Origin: CAZSVE01 sp964610175
Lineage (GTDB): Bacteria > Pseudomonadota > Gammaproteobacteria > HK1
DNA: 58,177 bases
Assembly: GCA_964610175.1 (NCBI GenBank)
Contig: CAZSVE010000008.1
Location: 1-58,177, forward strand
Reading direction: 5' to 3'
Shown: one piece after another, positions 44,601-53,794 of the stretch
Layout: each line of letters starts with the position of its first letter
Position numbering within the stretch: the first letter of the stretch is position 1
The notes under the pieces: model-generated
Told to the model about the DNA's origin: nothing
Seen by the model: only the letters and a program-made list of their open reading frames with translations
Database searches by the model: none
Made by a program: the position numbers and the translations under genes

Positions 44601-44903
44601 ATGGATACCACGGACAAAGTCATAAAAGCCGTCCCTCTTGATGATGATCGGATCGAGATACTCACCAGTAGCGGCATTTCAGGGATCTTCGACGTGAAGC
44701 CCTATTTGGGTGGCAGTGCCTTCCAGGAATTGCACGATGAATCCTATTTTCGTACGGTGCGTCCCGCCCACGGCGGGATTGCCTGGCCCCATGAGCAGGA
44801 CTTTTGTGCCGACACGATCATTTGGGATATGCAAAGGGAATTTGGATGGATAAAAGAGATTTGGTTTCGTCCTGGAGTGCAAATATGGCATATGGGTTTA
44901 TGA
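44601..44903 (+). CDS. DUF2442 family protein
   Basis: 100 residues. VIKAVPLDDDRIEILTSSG, GIFDVKPYLGGSAFQELHDE and the VRPAHGGIAWPHEQDFCADTI block define DUF2442, a small fold resembling NE0471 N-terminal domain. Normal members end a few residues after DTI; here ~25 extra residues (WDMQREFGWIKEIWF...) follow, perhaps after a 3' rearrangement. DUF4160/DUF2442 pairs are widespread and toxin-antitoxin-like, but no activity is established for them. Confidence 0.75.
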   Translation: MDTTDKVIKAVPLDDDRIEILTSSGISGIFDVKPYLGGSAFQELHDESYFRTVRPAHGGIAWPHEQDFCADTIIWDMQREFGWIKEIWFRPGVQIWHMGL

Positions 44904-44962
44904 CCCGGCTCGGTTCTCACCGTTCATTACCTCGTCCGTCACCTCCCATGGCCAGCCAATCC

Positions 44963-45547
44963 CTACGGATACAGCACATAGCGGGTCCATTTTTCCCCTT
45001 TGCGCTCGAAGCACAGGCGTTCGTGGAGACGGAACGGCCGATTGATCCAAAACTCGATGCGGTTTGGGATCACGCGATATCCGGACCAAAAGGACGGGCG
45101 CGGTACCCATCCATCACCGAATCGGACCGTATGGGCCACGAAACGGCGCAGGAAGGCGAATCGACTTGCCACTGGCTCCGACTGACGAGATGCCCAGGCG
45201 CCTATTCGGCTGTCCCTGGGTCGGGTTTTCCAGTAGGCATCCGCTTCTGTGTCATCGACAGGTTCCACCTTGCCTTCGATGAGGACCTGCTCGGCCAGTG
45301 GTGGCCAGTAGAAACACAGTGCGGCACGTGGATTCTCCCGGATCTGGCGGGATTTCCGACTACCCAGGTTGGTATAAAAGACGAACCCTCTGGCATCCAG
45401 CCCACGTAATAGGACGGTGCGCGCCGATGGTTGGCCGGAGGTCCCGCAGGTCGTCAATGTCATGGCTCCGGGTTCCGGCAGGGAGGTTTGGGCGGCCTTA
45501 TCCAACGACTGCCGTAATCGTTGCAAAATTTCCGGTGGTATCGACAT
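44963..45547 (-). CDS. pdxH: Pyridoxamine 5'-phosphate oxidase
   Basis: 194 residues, slightly shorter than usual at the N-terminus. FMN enzyme that makes pyridoxal 5'-phosphate from PNP or PMP. Signatures: PSARTVLLRGLDARGFVFYTN (FMN binding), SRKSRQIRENPRAALCFYWP, SRIGAWASRQSEPV, and the C-terminal PSFWSGYRVIPNRIEFW with HERLCF. The final residues are YVLYP where RLxP is typical. Element A sits ~205 bp upstream in the usual orientation. Confidence 0.94.
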   Translation of the reverse strand: MSIPPEILQRLRQSLDKAAQTSLPEPGAMTLTTCGTSGQPSARTVLLRGLDARGFVFYTNLGSRKSRQIRENPRAALCFYWPPLAEQVLIEGKVEPVDDTEADAYWKTRPRDSRIGAWASRQSEPVASRFAFLRRFVAHTVRFGDGWVPRPSFWSGYRVIPNRIEFWINRPFRLHERLCFERKGEKWTRYVLYP

Positions 45548-45753
45548 TTTTGGTTGCTGAGATTCCCTTGAATTATCCGCGGACTGGCGAAGCGTATATC
45601 GTCGACGAGCTTCGGATAGGTTCGACAGATGATGTGTTGATCGATCACGTTTGTTTACGTGAATGGATTATGCATGAAAAAAGCGTTGCCGGAACACCCT
45701 TTATCCTTTTATCCAGCGAGCGTGCCGTCCGGGCACGATGATTGGTACAATGC

Positions 45754-45864
45754 TTTGTTTATTCCTCTACTTACCTTCGCAAGTGAGTCGGGTGTTACAA
45801 GCAGTAATTTTGCTTTACCGATGCCGGGTCATGTTTCATCGGATCAAAGCGAAGCTTCATTAGT
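45754..45864 (-). repeat. Dispersed element A, copy 9
   Basis: Minus-orientation copy (TTTGTTTATTCCTCTACTTACC...CAAAGCGAAGCTTCATTAG) pointing toward pdxH. Confidence 0.75.
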
Positions 45865-46066
45865 ATTGGAAAGAAACATGGGCATATCAGTAATTTACCA
45901 CTCCCGAGAAGAAAGCTTTTTCCCGTGGGTCGAAATGACACGGAGGTTCGGTGCCATCCCTCGCGGAGCGAGGGGTCTTGTGAGTATCTTTCTGGCAGTG
46001 CTTTCATGGCAACGATCACATCGTGGCCTCATCACCCCCGACAATGAAAGGGGAAGCGAAATACGA

Positions 46067-46181
46067 CTAGCGAAGCTTCGCCTCGAATCGACAGACCATG
46101 ATTTAGCATTGGTAAAGCAAAATCGGTGTTCTGTAGAACTCGACTCATTTGCGAAGCTAAGCGGGAAATGAACAAATTATT
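46067..46181 (+). repeat. Dispersed element A, copy 10
   Basis: Full copy: CTAGCGAAGCTTCGCCTCGAA to CGGGAAATGAACAAATTATTG, 42 bp upstream of ppk2. Confidence 0.85.
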
Positions 46182-46222
46182 GCCCCGCGTAGCGGTACTT
46201 TCATGGCAGTCTATACCGAGGT

Positions 46223-47149
46223 ATGAGTAATATGGCGAGCAAGAAGAAGATCGAAAACAAGTCCGATCAACACAAGAAAAAGCAGGGAGATGAGGGTTCC
46301 CGTGAGGTTAAAGCCGATACCGAGCCTCATGTCGCGGAAGCCCGGCCCGAGCCTAAAATCACCAAACCGAAGAAGATTAGCAACGAGTTCTACGAAAAGG
46401 AGTTGTTTCGACTCCAGGTAGAGATGGTAAAGCTCCAGGAATGGATCAAGCATAAGGGACTTAAGGTGGTCGTGATCTTCGAGGGCCGCGATGCGGCAGG
46501 GAAGGGCGGTGTCATCAAGCGCATGACCCAACACCTGAATCCCCGCATCTGTCCGGTGGTCGCCTTGCCTGCCCCCACGGAACGCGAAGTTACCCAATGG
46601 TATTTCCAGCGGTTCGTGCCGTACCTGCCCGCCGCCGGTGAGATGGTCCTTTTCGACCGTAGTTGGTACAACCGGGCCGGTGTCGAGCGCGTCATGGGTT
46701 TTTGCACGGAGGAGGAATACCGGGAATTCTTGCGTTCGTGCCCCGAGTTCGAGCGCATGTTGGTGCGTTCCGGGATTACCCTGATCAAATATTGGTTTTC
46801 GGTCTCCGATGAAGAGCAGGAGCGTCGTTTCCAAAGCCGCCTGGTGGAGCCTCACAAACGTTGGAAACTGAGCCCCATGGACCTCGAGTCCCGTTCCCGC
46901 TGGGTAGAGTATTCCAAGGCCAAGGATGAGATGTTCGCCTACACCGATATCAAACAGGCACCTTGGTACGTGGTGAAATCCGATGAAAAAAAACATGCCC
47001 GCCTGAATTGTATCGCTCATCTCCTCAGCATGATTCCCTACGAAGACCTTACCCCGGAACCCATCGAACTTCCCCATCGGCATGGAGGGGAGGGATATAT
47101 CCGTCCCCCGGTTACCGATCAAAATTTCATCCCGGAGATCTACCCCTAG
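46223..47149 (+). CDS. ppk2: Polyphosphate kinase 2
   Basis: 308 residues. Transfers phosphate between polyphosphate and nucleotides. The Walker A-like loop FEGRDAAGKGG lies at ~86-96, DRSWYNRAGVERVMGF (Walker B and lid) at ~145-160, and the C-terminal YSKAKDEMFAYTDIKQAPW with WYVVKSDEKKHARLN is typical of the PPK2 family. The first ~50 residues are a Lys/Glu-rich tail. It suggests polyphosphate storage. Class I (one-domain) PPK2 is most likely. An ATG four codons into the frame is an alternative start. Confidence 0.93.
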   Translation: MSNMASKKKIENKSDQHKKKQGDEGSREVKADTEPHVAEARPEPKITKPKKISNEFYEKELFRLQVEMVKLQEWIKHKGLKVVVIFEGRDAAGKGGVIKRMTQHLNPRICPVVALPAPTEREVTQWYFQRFVPYLPAAGEMVLFDRSWYNRAGVERVMGFCTEEEYREFLRSCPEFERMLVRSGITLIKYWFSVSDEEQERRFQSRLVEPHKRWKLSPMDLESRSRWVEYSKAKDEMFAYTDIKQAPWYVVKSDEKKHARLNCIAHLLSMIPYEDLTPEPIELPHRHGGEGYIRPPVTDQNFIPEIYP

Positions 47150-47293
47150 CGAAGTTCCCTGCCAGGATACAGAGAGTCTCGGTTGGCTGTTTTGTAGGGT
47201 AAAATAATCCGAAACCGAGCCTTTCCGTTCCAGGGAACGGCCGCGAATTTTTCCATGAGGCCAATTTCGTAATTTTCGATTCGATCACCGGCA

Positions 47294-48781
47294 ATGAATA
47301 ATCGCAACGAACAAGCGTTACATGTCGCTATCGTCGGGGGCGGTATCAGTGGGCTTGCCACTGCTTTTTTCATCAGTCGACTCGCCCCCGGCAGCCGCGT
47401 GGCCGTTTTCGAAAAAGAATCTCGCTTCGGCGGGACCATGCAAAGCGAATATCGGGATGGTTTTTTATTCGAGGCGGGCCCCAACGGTTTTCTCTCCAGT
47501 CGCACGGAGACCCTCGATCTCATTCGGGAGAGCGGTGCCGAGGGGCTTTTGCTACGTAGCAACGACCATGCGCGCATCCGTTACATCTTTTCGGATGGAC
47601 TGCACCGCCTGCCGGATACGCCACCTGCCTTTTTGGGTACCGATCTCCTTTCGTTACGAGACAAGCTGCGGGTGCTCGGCGAGGTGTTTGTTCCACCGAA
47701 GAGAGACCATGACGATGAGAGCCTGCGGGCGTTCGGCTATCGGAGACTGGGACACGCATTTACCGATATCTTTCTGGATGCCATGTCGGCGGGTATCTTC
47801 GCATCGACCCCGGAGCGACTTTCGGTGAATGCCGCCTTTCCCGCGGTGGTAAGGCTGGAGAGGGACTATGGGGGGCTCTTCAAGGGCATGATCAAAAAGC
47901 GCAAAAAGGAGACCGGACCTGGGGGCGTATTGATGAGCTTCCATGGTGGGGTCGGCGCGTTCGTCGATCATTTGGCCAAAACCCTGGCCGATACCCCGGG
48001 GGTGGAACTCTACCCGGACGCCTCGGTGGCGAGGCTGGCACGGGACGAATCCGGCTACCGGATCACCATGGAACGGGACCGATCCGGTACAGAATCCCGA
48101 TCCGAATCCGAATTCCAATCTCAATCCAGGACCGAATTCGGGGTTGAATCCGGGAACGATTCCGAGGCTGGGAGCGGTGTCGAATCGAGCACTGAATTCA
48201 AGGCCGGGTGTGTCGTTCTCGCTACGCCAGCCTATATCACCGCGGGGCTTGTCGCATCCCTGGACCAGGGGATCGCAAGCAGGCTGCGCGCCATTTCCTA
48301 CTCGCCGGTGGCCGTAGTGGGTTTTGGATTCGATGGTCTCGATCATCCCTTGCGCGGTTTCGGCTTGTTGACGACCACGAGCGCGCAACAGGACATACTG
48401 GGCGTACTGTGGGATAGTTCGGCGTTTCCGGGACGGGCGCCGACATCCAAGCGATCGTTGCGGGTATTGATTGGTGGGCAACGCAACCCGGACCTTGCGC
48501 TCTCCGACGAGTCCACCCTGGTCGACATGGCGCGACGGGGTATCGAGAACACCATGGATATCACCGATAGGCCATCCACGGTTTTCGTCAAGCGTTGGGA
48601 GCGGGGCATTCCCAATTATCCGGTCGGGCACCTTGCCAACGTTCGGGAGATCCATGAGCGCATCGAGGCGTATCCCGGACTGCTATTGAATTCCAATGCC
48701 TACTTCGGGGTCGGGATCAATGACTGCGTGGTCAATAGCCTTGCGTGTGCCAGGAGGTGGCTCGATGAATACCGGGACTGA
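47294..48781 (+). CDS. hemY: Protoporphyrinogen oxidase, HemY type
   Basis: 495 residues. Oxygen-dependent FAD enzyme converting protoporphyrinogen IX to protoporphyrin IX. VAIVGGGISGLATAFF (dinucleotide fold) with Glu40 as the ribose ligand, FEAGPNGFLSSR, the DAMSAGIFASTPERLSV substrate-side block, and the C-terminal FAD motif GLLLNSNAYFGVGINDCV. Residues ~262-302 are a Ser/Glu/Arg-rich insertion (RSGTESRSESEFQSQS and onward) placed in a surface loop. Many gammaproteobacteria use HemG or HemJ instead, so HemY is noteworthy. The HemY gene stands alone, not in a hem operon. Confidence 0.9.
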   Translation: MNNRNEQALHVAIVGGGISGLATAFFISRLAPGSRVAVFEKESRFGGTMQSEYRDGFLFEAGPNGFLSSRTETLDLIRESGAEGLLLRSNDHARIRYIFSDGLHRLPDTPPAFLGTDLLSLRDKLRVLGEVFVPPKRDHDDESLRAFGYRRLGHAFTDIFLDAMSAGIFASTPERLSVNAAFPAVVRLERDYGGLFKGMIKKRKKETGPGGVLMSFHGGVGAFVDHLAKTLADTPGVELYPDASVARLARDESGYRITMERDRSGTESRSESEFQSQSRTEFGVESGNDSEAGSGVESSTEFKAGCVVLATPAYITAGLVASLDQGIASRLRAISYSPVAVVGFGFDGLDHPLRGFGLLTTTSAQQDILGVLWDSSAFPGRAPTSKRSLRVLIGGQRNPDLALSDESTLVDMARRGIENTMDITDRPSTVFVKRWERGIPNYPVGHLANVREIHERIEAYPGLLLNSNAYFGVGINDCVVNSLACARRWLDEYRD

Positions 48782-48800
48782 AGTCAAGCATGGCAAACGA

Positions 48801-48843
48801 GAACTCGACTCATTGGCGAAGCTGAGCCGGAAATAAACGAAAT
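48801..48843 (+). repeat. Dispersed element A, 3' half only
   Basis: AACTCGACTCATTGGCGAAGCTGAGCCGGAAATAAACGAAATC; the CTAGCGAAG half is missing. Ends 30 bp before metX. Confidence 0.75.
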
Positions 48844-48872
48844 CAAGCAAATATAGTTCGGAGATATTTATC

Positions 48873-50051
48873 GTGCCCACCGCTATTCCGGCCGATTCGG
48901 TCGGTCTCGTGACACCACGAACCCATTGTTTCGATGCGCCCCTGCCGCTGGATTGCGGGCGCACCTTGAACGAATACAACCTGGTGTATGAAACCTACGG
49001 GGAGTTGAATGCCACGCGTTCCAATGCCCTGCTCGTTTGTCACGCCCTGAGCAGCGACCACCACGCCGCCGGTTATCACAGCAAGGACGATCTCAAGCCC
49101 GGTTGGTGGGAGGTCTGCGTCGGTCCCGGAAAACCCATCGATACCAATCGATTCTTCGTGGTCTGTCCGAACAATCTCGGCGGGTGCAAGGGGTCTACCG
49201 GCCCCAATACCGTAAAGCCCGAGGAAGAGTCCACGGGTCCCAAGGCGGTCAACCCGGAGACCGGTCAACGCTATGGCCTGGATTTTCCCATCGTTACCGT
49301 CAAGGACTGGGTGCGCAGCCAGGAGCAGCTTGCCCGCGCCCTCGGCATCGAGCGCTGGGCTGCCGTCGCCGGGGGTAGTCTTGGCGGGATGCAGGCCCTG
49401 CAATGGGCCATCGATTTTCCGGACATGGTGGAAAACGCCGTCATCATTGCCGCCGCGCCTCGCCTGTCGGCGCAAAACATTGCCTTCAATGAAGTGGCGA
49501 GACAGGCAATCCTTTCCGATCCCGATTTTTATGCCGGAAGGTACTACGACCATGGGACCCTGCCACGTCGGGGCCTCATGATGGCGCGGATGCTCGGGCA
49601 CATCACCTATCTGTGCGAGGACGCCATGCGCGCCAAATTCGGTCGCGAACTGCGGGGGGCCGGGTTCAACTTCGACTTTGAGGACCCGGAATTCCAGGTC
49701 GGCGGCTATCTACACCATCAGGGCGAGTCTTTCGTGGACCAGTTCGATGCCAATACCTACCTGTTGATGACCAAGGCATTGGATTATTTCGATCCGGCCG
49801 CCGATTATGGGGATGATCTGGTTGCCGCGCTGTCCCGCATCGAGGCCCGTTGCTTCGTGTTGTCCTTTACCAGCGATTGGCGTTTCTCCTCGGCCCGTTC
49901 CAAGGAAATCGTCGATGCCATGATCAAGGCCTGTGTCGATGTGAGCTACGCCGAGGTGGTGGAACAAAATGGCCACGATGCGTTCCTGATGCCGATTCCG
50001 TATTATCTGGAGGTTTTCAGGGCCTTCATGGGGAGTGTTGCTACGACTTGA
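48873..50051 (+). CDS. metX: Homoserine O-acyltransferase MetX
   Basis: 392 residues from a GTG. Alpha/beta-hydrolase-fold enzyme acylating homoserine for methionine synthesis. Nucleophile Ser169 in AGGSLGGMQALQW; other family blocks are HALSSDHHAAGYH, VCPNNLGGCKGSTGP, and the C-terminal Asp/His pair (SDWRFSS; EQNGHDAFL). Residues ~107-129 hold a duplicated STGPNTVKPE / STGPKAVNPE element, while homologues have one copy. Proteobacterial MetX may use succinyl-CoA or acetyl-CoA; I cannot decide here. The metW gene that usually follows is absent. Confidence 0.92.
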   Translation: MPTAIPADSVGLVTPRTHCFDAPLPLDCGRTLNEYNLVYETYGELNATRSNALLVCHALSSDHHAAGYHSKDDLKPGWWEVCVGPGKPIDTNRFFVVCPNNLGGCKGSTGPNTVKPEEESTGPKAVNPETGQRYGLDFPIVTVKDWVRSQEQLARALGIERWAAVAGGSLGGMQALQWAIDFPDMVENAVIIAAAPRLSAQNIAFNEVARQAILSDPDFYAGRYYDHGTLPRRGLMMARMLGHITYLCEDAMRAKFGRELRGAGFNFDFEDPEFQVGGYLHHQGESFVDQFDANTYLLMTKALDYFDPAADYGDDLVAALSRIEARCFVLSFTSDWRFSSARSKEIVDAMIKACVDVSYAEVVEQNGHDAFLMPIPYYLEVFRAFMGSVATT

Positions 50052-50369
50052 TGCGTTGACATGCGTAGCTACCAAGACGCGGACACGAATGGCGTAAATC
50101 GGTTTTTCACATGCCTTTATCATCATGAAGAGATAGGCGTTTTTCGAAACTCCGGCTTTTTCGGCTTTTGGGTTTCGGCTATGCCGGGTCGAGGAGCGGA
50201 TTTATTCGAATTGCCTGGCGAAGCTTCGCCTCGAACCGACGAAGCATGAATTTGGTATCAGCAGAGCTGAATTAGCGTTTTGTAAAACTTGATTCATTTG
50301 CGAAGATGGGCGGGGAATAAACGAACTGATTCATTTCGAAAAACCTCCTCCACCTGCTCTTTTCGAACT
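50052..50369. other. Intergenic after metX
   Basis: Mostly element A at 50215-50327, preceded by a short stretch (TTTCGGCTATGCCGGGTCG) that recurs, diverged, at ~54090-54115. No gene seen. Confidence 0.55.
50215..50327 (+). repeat. Dispersed element A, copy 12
   Basis: CTGGCGAAGCTTCGCCTCGAACC to GGGGAATAAACGAACTGA. Unlike most copies it faces the 3' end of the next gene. Confidence 0.85.
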
Positions 50370-50744
50370 TTATCCTTCACACTTCGAACCTCGAACCAGC
50401 AACGTGCGCATGGGTTGCAGGGTTCGGTTGAAGGGATTCAGAATCAAACCCAGTATCTCCAGGGTTACCACGCCCAACAAAGGCTCATCGTCTCCCTCGC
50501 CCAGGATCACCGGCATATGACCCTCCCCCTGGGGCAGTGTCAGGTGACATTCCGAGATCCCCCGGTCCATCGTCGTGCCATCGGCCAGGGTAAACGTCGC
50601 GCTTCGCTGACGCTCCAGCCCAAGTTCCTTCCAATCCTTCTCGGCAAGCAGGGAATAGGTGGCCCCGCTATCGACGAGGAAGTCGGTATCGAGCTTTTTG
50701 CCCGTAGGCCCGGATACGGTGCCTTTGATGTAAACGAGACCCAT
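50370..50744 (-). CDS. Retropepsin-like aspartic protease (clan AA)
   Basis: About 124 residues from MGLVYIKGTV. The single-domain aspartic-protease signature FLVDSGATYSLLAEKD carries the catalytic Asp in Asp-Ser-Gly-Ala; GVVTLEILGLILNP is the second conserved hydrophobic-hydrophobic-Gly loop. Such proteins would dimerise to form an active site. Many bacterial members are small stand-alone genes of unknown role. ATG starts five codons upstream are also possible. Confidence 0.8.
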   Translation of the reverse strand: MGLVYIKGTVSGPTGKKLDTDFLVDSGATYSLLAEKDWKELGLERQRSATFTLADGTTMDRGISECHLTLPQGEGHMPVILGEGDDEPLLGVVTLEILGLILNPFNRTLQPMRTLLVRGSKCEG

Positions 50745-50821
50745 TGCTTTTCTCCTCACTTCTTATCGATGGCCGATGATAGCATTCCAAGGAATACGAA
50801 GCGTACGGCCTTGAAACCGTT

Positions 50822-51706
50822 CAAGGCGTAGAGTTCGCAGAGAAGAAAATCCACGACTCATTTCGATGTAGATCCACCCAAGCTCTTTCTCTCTTCAAAA
50901 ATGCCTTCCACGCTACCGGTTCCATCTCTACTGCCCCGTTCTCCAGCGCCCATGCCTGGAATCCCAGGGGTGCGTTCTTGATGCCCAGGATGTTGGCGCC
51001 ATCGATGGATTCGATGGCTTGCCGGTTTTTGATGTCCCTAAGATTTTCCCCAGAAAGGTTTGCTTATCCAAAGATACGTCCCGGAAAGGTCTGCTTTATA
51101 AAGATTCGCCCCGGAAAGATTTGCTCCATGAAAATTCGTCCCGGAAAGGTTTACCGCCAAGAGCTCCGCCCCGGAAAGGTTTGCTCCCGGAAGCCCTGCC
51201 TCGGAAAGGTTTGCTCTCGAAAGCCTCGCCCCGGAAAGATTTATTCGAAAAAGATTCACCCCCGCAAGCCTCCCCTTCCAGCTTTCGATAGTCTGCCGGG
51301 TCCATTGCAGGATCTCCGGATTTTGTTCCTCGATAAAGAGCGAGGCAAAAACGGAATGGCCCTGGAACGGCCACAAGAGATTCGGTTCCAAGAGTATTTC
51401 CATCCGCTGAATTCGGTGAATCTGCCGGATAAACTGCTTGAATGCCTCGTCGTCGGTGGTGGCGAGCTGGGATGCCAGGGCACCCATGCGATTCTCGACC
51501 CGATCCAGGGCCGCTTCGTAGTTCGTGGAGGCGATGCCGTAGAGCCCCACATAGATGCCGATGACCTAGAGAAGCAGAGTCGGCGGCTTCTCGTAATCGG
51601 GGGCGTTGGGCCTTTTGAACCGGGCCATTTCGACAATGTGTCGGACACCAGAGTAGTTATAGAAGGTCCGAAGGGCCCTTTTGATGGCGGACGAGAATGA
51701 GTTCAT
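50822..51706 (-). pseudogene. Pentapeptide-repeat protein gene with amber stop and frameshift
   Basis: From MNSFSSAIKRALRTFYN the frame runs to a TAG at 51566-51568, inside what should be a membrane helix (PTLLL, stop, VIGIYVGLYGIAST). It then continues through a helical region and about twelve pentapeptides of the A(D/N)LxX type (SRANLSEAGLPGANLSGAELL...), at 51070-51270. Near 51050 a one-base shift moves the family C-terminus (ENLRDIKNRQAIESIDGANILGI, APLGFQAWALENGAVE) to another frame, ending at 50822. Restart at a GTG (51550) is possible but would lose most of the membrane helix. Function of the family unknown. Confidence 0.75.
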
Positions 51707-51787
51707 GAATTGCTCTTTGTTTCTCTATTTTTTGCCCATAAGGGGCCACGCTTTTTCCGAGACTGCGCGCGGAAAAAGCATAGTTCC

Positions 51788-53794
51788 TTATCGAAGCACC
51801 CCCTCCACCGCCTCGACAACCTTCTCCACCGTAAACCCGAAATACCGAAAGGCCACATCGCAGGGCGCGGATTCGCCGAAGGTATCGATTCCGATAATCC
51901 TTCCCTTGGGACCTACGTATCGGTGCCAGCCCTCGGTAAGCCCGGTTTCCACGACGACGCGCGCGGCGACTGCGCTCGGCAAGACGGATTCCCGGTAAGA
52001 CTGTTCCTGCGCATCGAAGATATTGGTGGACGGCATGGAGACGACGCGCACGCGGCGATTTCTTTCAGTAAGTACCCGCGCCGCATCCATGGCCAATGGC
52101 ACCTCGGACCCGGTGGCGACCAGAATGGCCTCGGGCGTGCCGTGGCAATCCTGGCGAATGTAACCGCCGCGGGCGATATGGTCCATGTACTCCGGTGGAG
52201 TGCCATCGGATTCCTTGTGTACCACGGCCTGGCGGGTAAAGATGAGGCAGGTGGGGCCGGTGGTTCGCTCGATGGCGGCCCGCCATGCCACCGCGGATTC
52301 CAGCCAATCGCAAGGGCGCCACAGGTGCATGTTGGGGGTGCGGCGAAGATTGGAGACCTGTTCCACGGGTTGGTGGGTGGGGCCATCTTCGCCGACGGCG
52401 ATGGAGTCGTGGCTGTACACGAAGATGTTGCGGATTCCCATGAGCGCAGCCATGCGCAGGGCATTCGTGGCATATTCGCAGAACATGAGGAAGGTGCCGC
52501 CATAGGGGATGAACCCCCCATGGAGGGCGATGCCGTTGTTGATGGCGCACATGCCGAATTCGCGCACGCCGTAGAAGAGGTAGTTGCCCCCGGGGTGGTC
52601 TTTGTCGAAGGTGCGGGCCCCGGACCATTTGGTGAGATTGGATTCGGTAAGGTCGGCGGAACCTCCGACGAGTTCGGGGAGCAATCGGCCATAGGTATCG
52701 AGGGCGGCGTGGGAGGCCTTGCGCGTGGCGACTTGCTCGGTTTTTTGGTTGGCTGATTTGAGGAAGGCCTTGGCAGCCTCTGGCCAGTTTGTCGGCAGCT
52801 CTCCCCGTGTGCGCCGCTCGAACTCGGCGGCCAATTCGGGGTGCTCGGCGCGATAGGCGGCGAATCGTTCTTGCCAATCGACTTCCGCGCGTTGTCCCGA
52901 TTCTCTTGCGTCCCAGGCGGCGTATATTTCGTCGGGGATGACGAAGGGTGGATAAGACCAGTCGATGGCCTGGCGGGTGAGGGCGACTTCGTCTTCCCCG
53001 AGGGCGGCACCGTGGCATTTTTCCGTGTCTTGTTTGTTGGGCGATCCCCAGCCGATGGTGTTTTTACAGCAGAGGAGGGATGGTCGATCCTTTTCCGCGC
53101 GCGCACTGGCGATGGCGGCATGGATGGATGCCGGATCATGGCCGTCGACGTCGGGTATGGTGTGCCAACCGTAGGCCTCGAATCGCTTGGGGGTGTCGTC
53201 GGCGAGCCACCCGGTGACCGGGCCGTCGATGGAGATGCCGTTGTCGTCATAAAGGACGATGAGTTTGCCGAGGCCGTGAAGACCGGCCAGGGAACAGACC
53301 TCATGGGAGAGGCCTTCCATGATGCATCCATCTCCGACGATTGCATAGGTGTAGTGGTCTACGATGACGTGGCCTTCGCGGTTGAATTGCGCAGCGAGCA
53401 TGCGTTCGGCCATGGCCATCCCGACGGCATTGGCGAGCCCCTGCCCCAAGGGACCCGTGGTGGTCTCGACCCCACTGGTCCTGCCGTATTCGGGATGTCC
53501 GGGGGTCTTGGAGTGGAGCTGACGGAAGTTTTCGATCTCTTCCATGGGCAGGTCGTATCCGCTGAGATGGAGCAGCGAATAGAGCAGCATGGAACTGTGA
53601 CCGTTGGATAGCACGAAACGGTCTCGATCGGGCCAATGGGGATTCGATGGGTTGTGTTTCAGGAAGTCGTTCCAAAGGACCTCGGCTACATCGGCCATCC
53701 CGAGTGGTGCACCGGGGTGACCGGAATTGGCCTTTTGTATGGCGTCCATGGATAGGGCGCGGATGGCATTGGCTGGTTTTCTACGATGATGCAT
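51788..53794 (-). CDS. tkt: Transketolase
   Basis: 668 residues, the usual length. Thiamine-diphosphate enzyme of the pentose phosphate and Calvin cycles. The N-terminal SGHPGAPLGMADVAEVLW, the ThDP motif GDGCIMEGLSHEVCSLAGL with YDDN, HSKTPGHPEY, and C-terminal HDSIAVGEDGPTHQPVEQ with LRVI-type residues are all present. It stands alone, 66 bp downstream of element A. Its presence outside a cbb cluster does not say whether it serves carbon fixation. Confidence 0.97.
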   Translation of the reverse strand: MHHRRKPANAIRALSMDAIQKANSGHPGAPLGMADVAEVLWNDFLKHNPSNPHWPDRDRFVLSNGHSSMLLYSLLHLSGYDLPMEEIENFRQLHSKTPGHPEYGRTSGVETTTGPLGQGLANAVGMAMAERMLAAQFNREGHVIVDHYTYAIVGDGCIMEGLSHEVCSLAGLHGLGKLIVLYDDNGISIDGPVTGWLADDTPKRFEAYGWHTIPDVDGHDPASIHAAIASARAEKDRPSLLCCKNTIGWGSPNKQDTEKCHGAALGEDEVALTRQAIDWSYPPFVIPDEIYAAWDARESGQRAEVDWQERFAAYRAEHPELAAEFERRTRGELPTNWPEAAKAFLKSANQKTEQVATRKASHAALDTYGRLLPELVGGSADLTESNLTKWSGARTFDKDHPGGNYLFYGVREFGMCAINNGIALHGGFIPYGGTFLMFCEYATNALRMAALMGIRNIFVYSHDSIAVGEDGPTHQPVEQVSNLRRTPNMHLWRPCDWLESAVAWRAAIERTTGPTCLIFTRQAVVHKESDGTPPEYMDHIARGGYIRQDCHGTPEAILVATGSEVPLAMDAARVLTERNRRVRVVSMPSTNIFDAQEQSYRESVLPSAVAARVVVETGLTEGWHRYVGPKGRIIGIDTFGESAPCDVAFRYFGFTVEKVVEAVEGVLR

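Larger units (their letters stand above)
45548..46222. other. Repeat-filled divergent intergenic region (pdxH/ppk2)
   Basis: Contains two inverted copies of element A at its sides and, between them, GGGTCGAAATGAC (45930s) and CATCACCCCCGACAATGAAAG (46029-46049), short motifs also present at 15246/15335 and 33020. No gene seen. Confidence 0.6.

Noticed and set aside
47170..47240. Inverted repeats after ppk2 (CTCGGTT/AACCGAG and CCGTTC/GAACGG) as terminators
   Set aside because: Imperfect, widely spaced and without a T-tract; could be chance.
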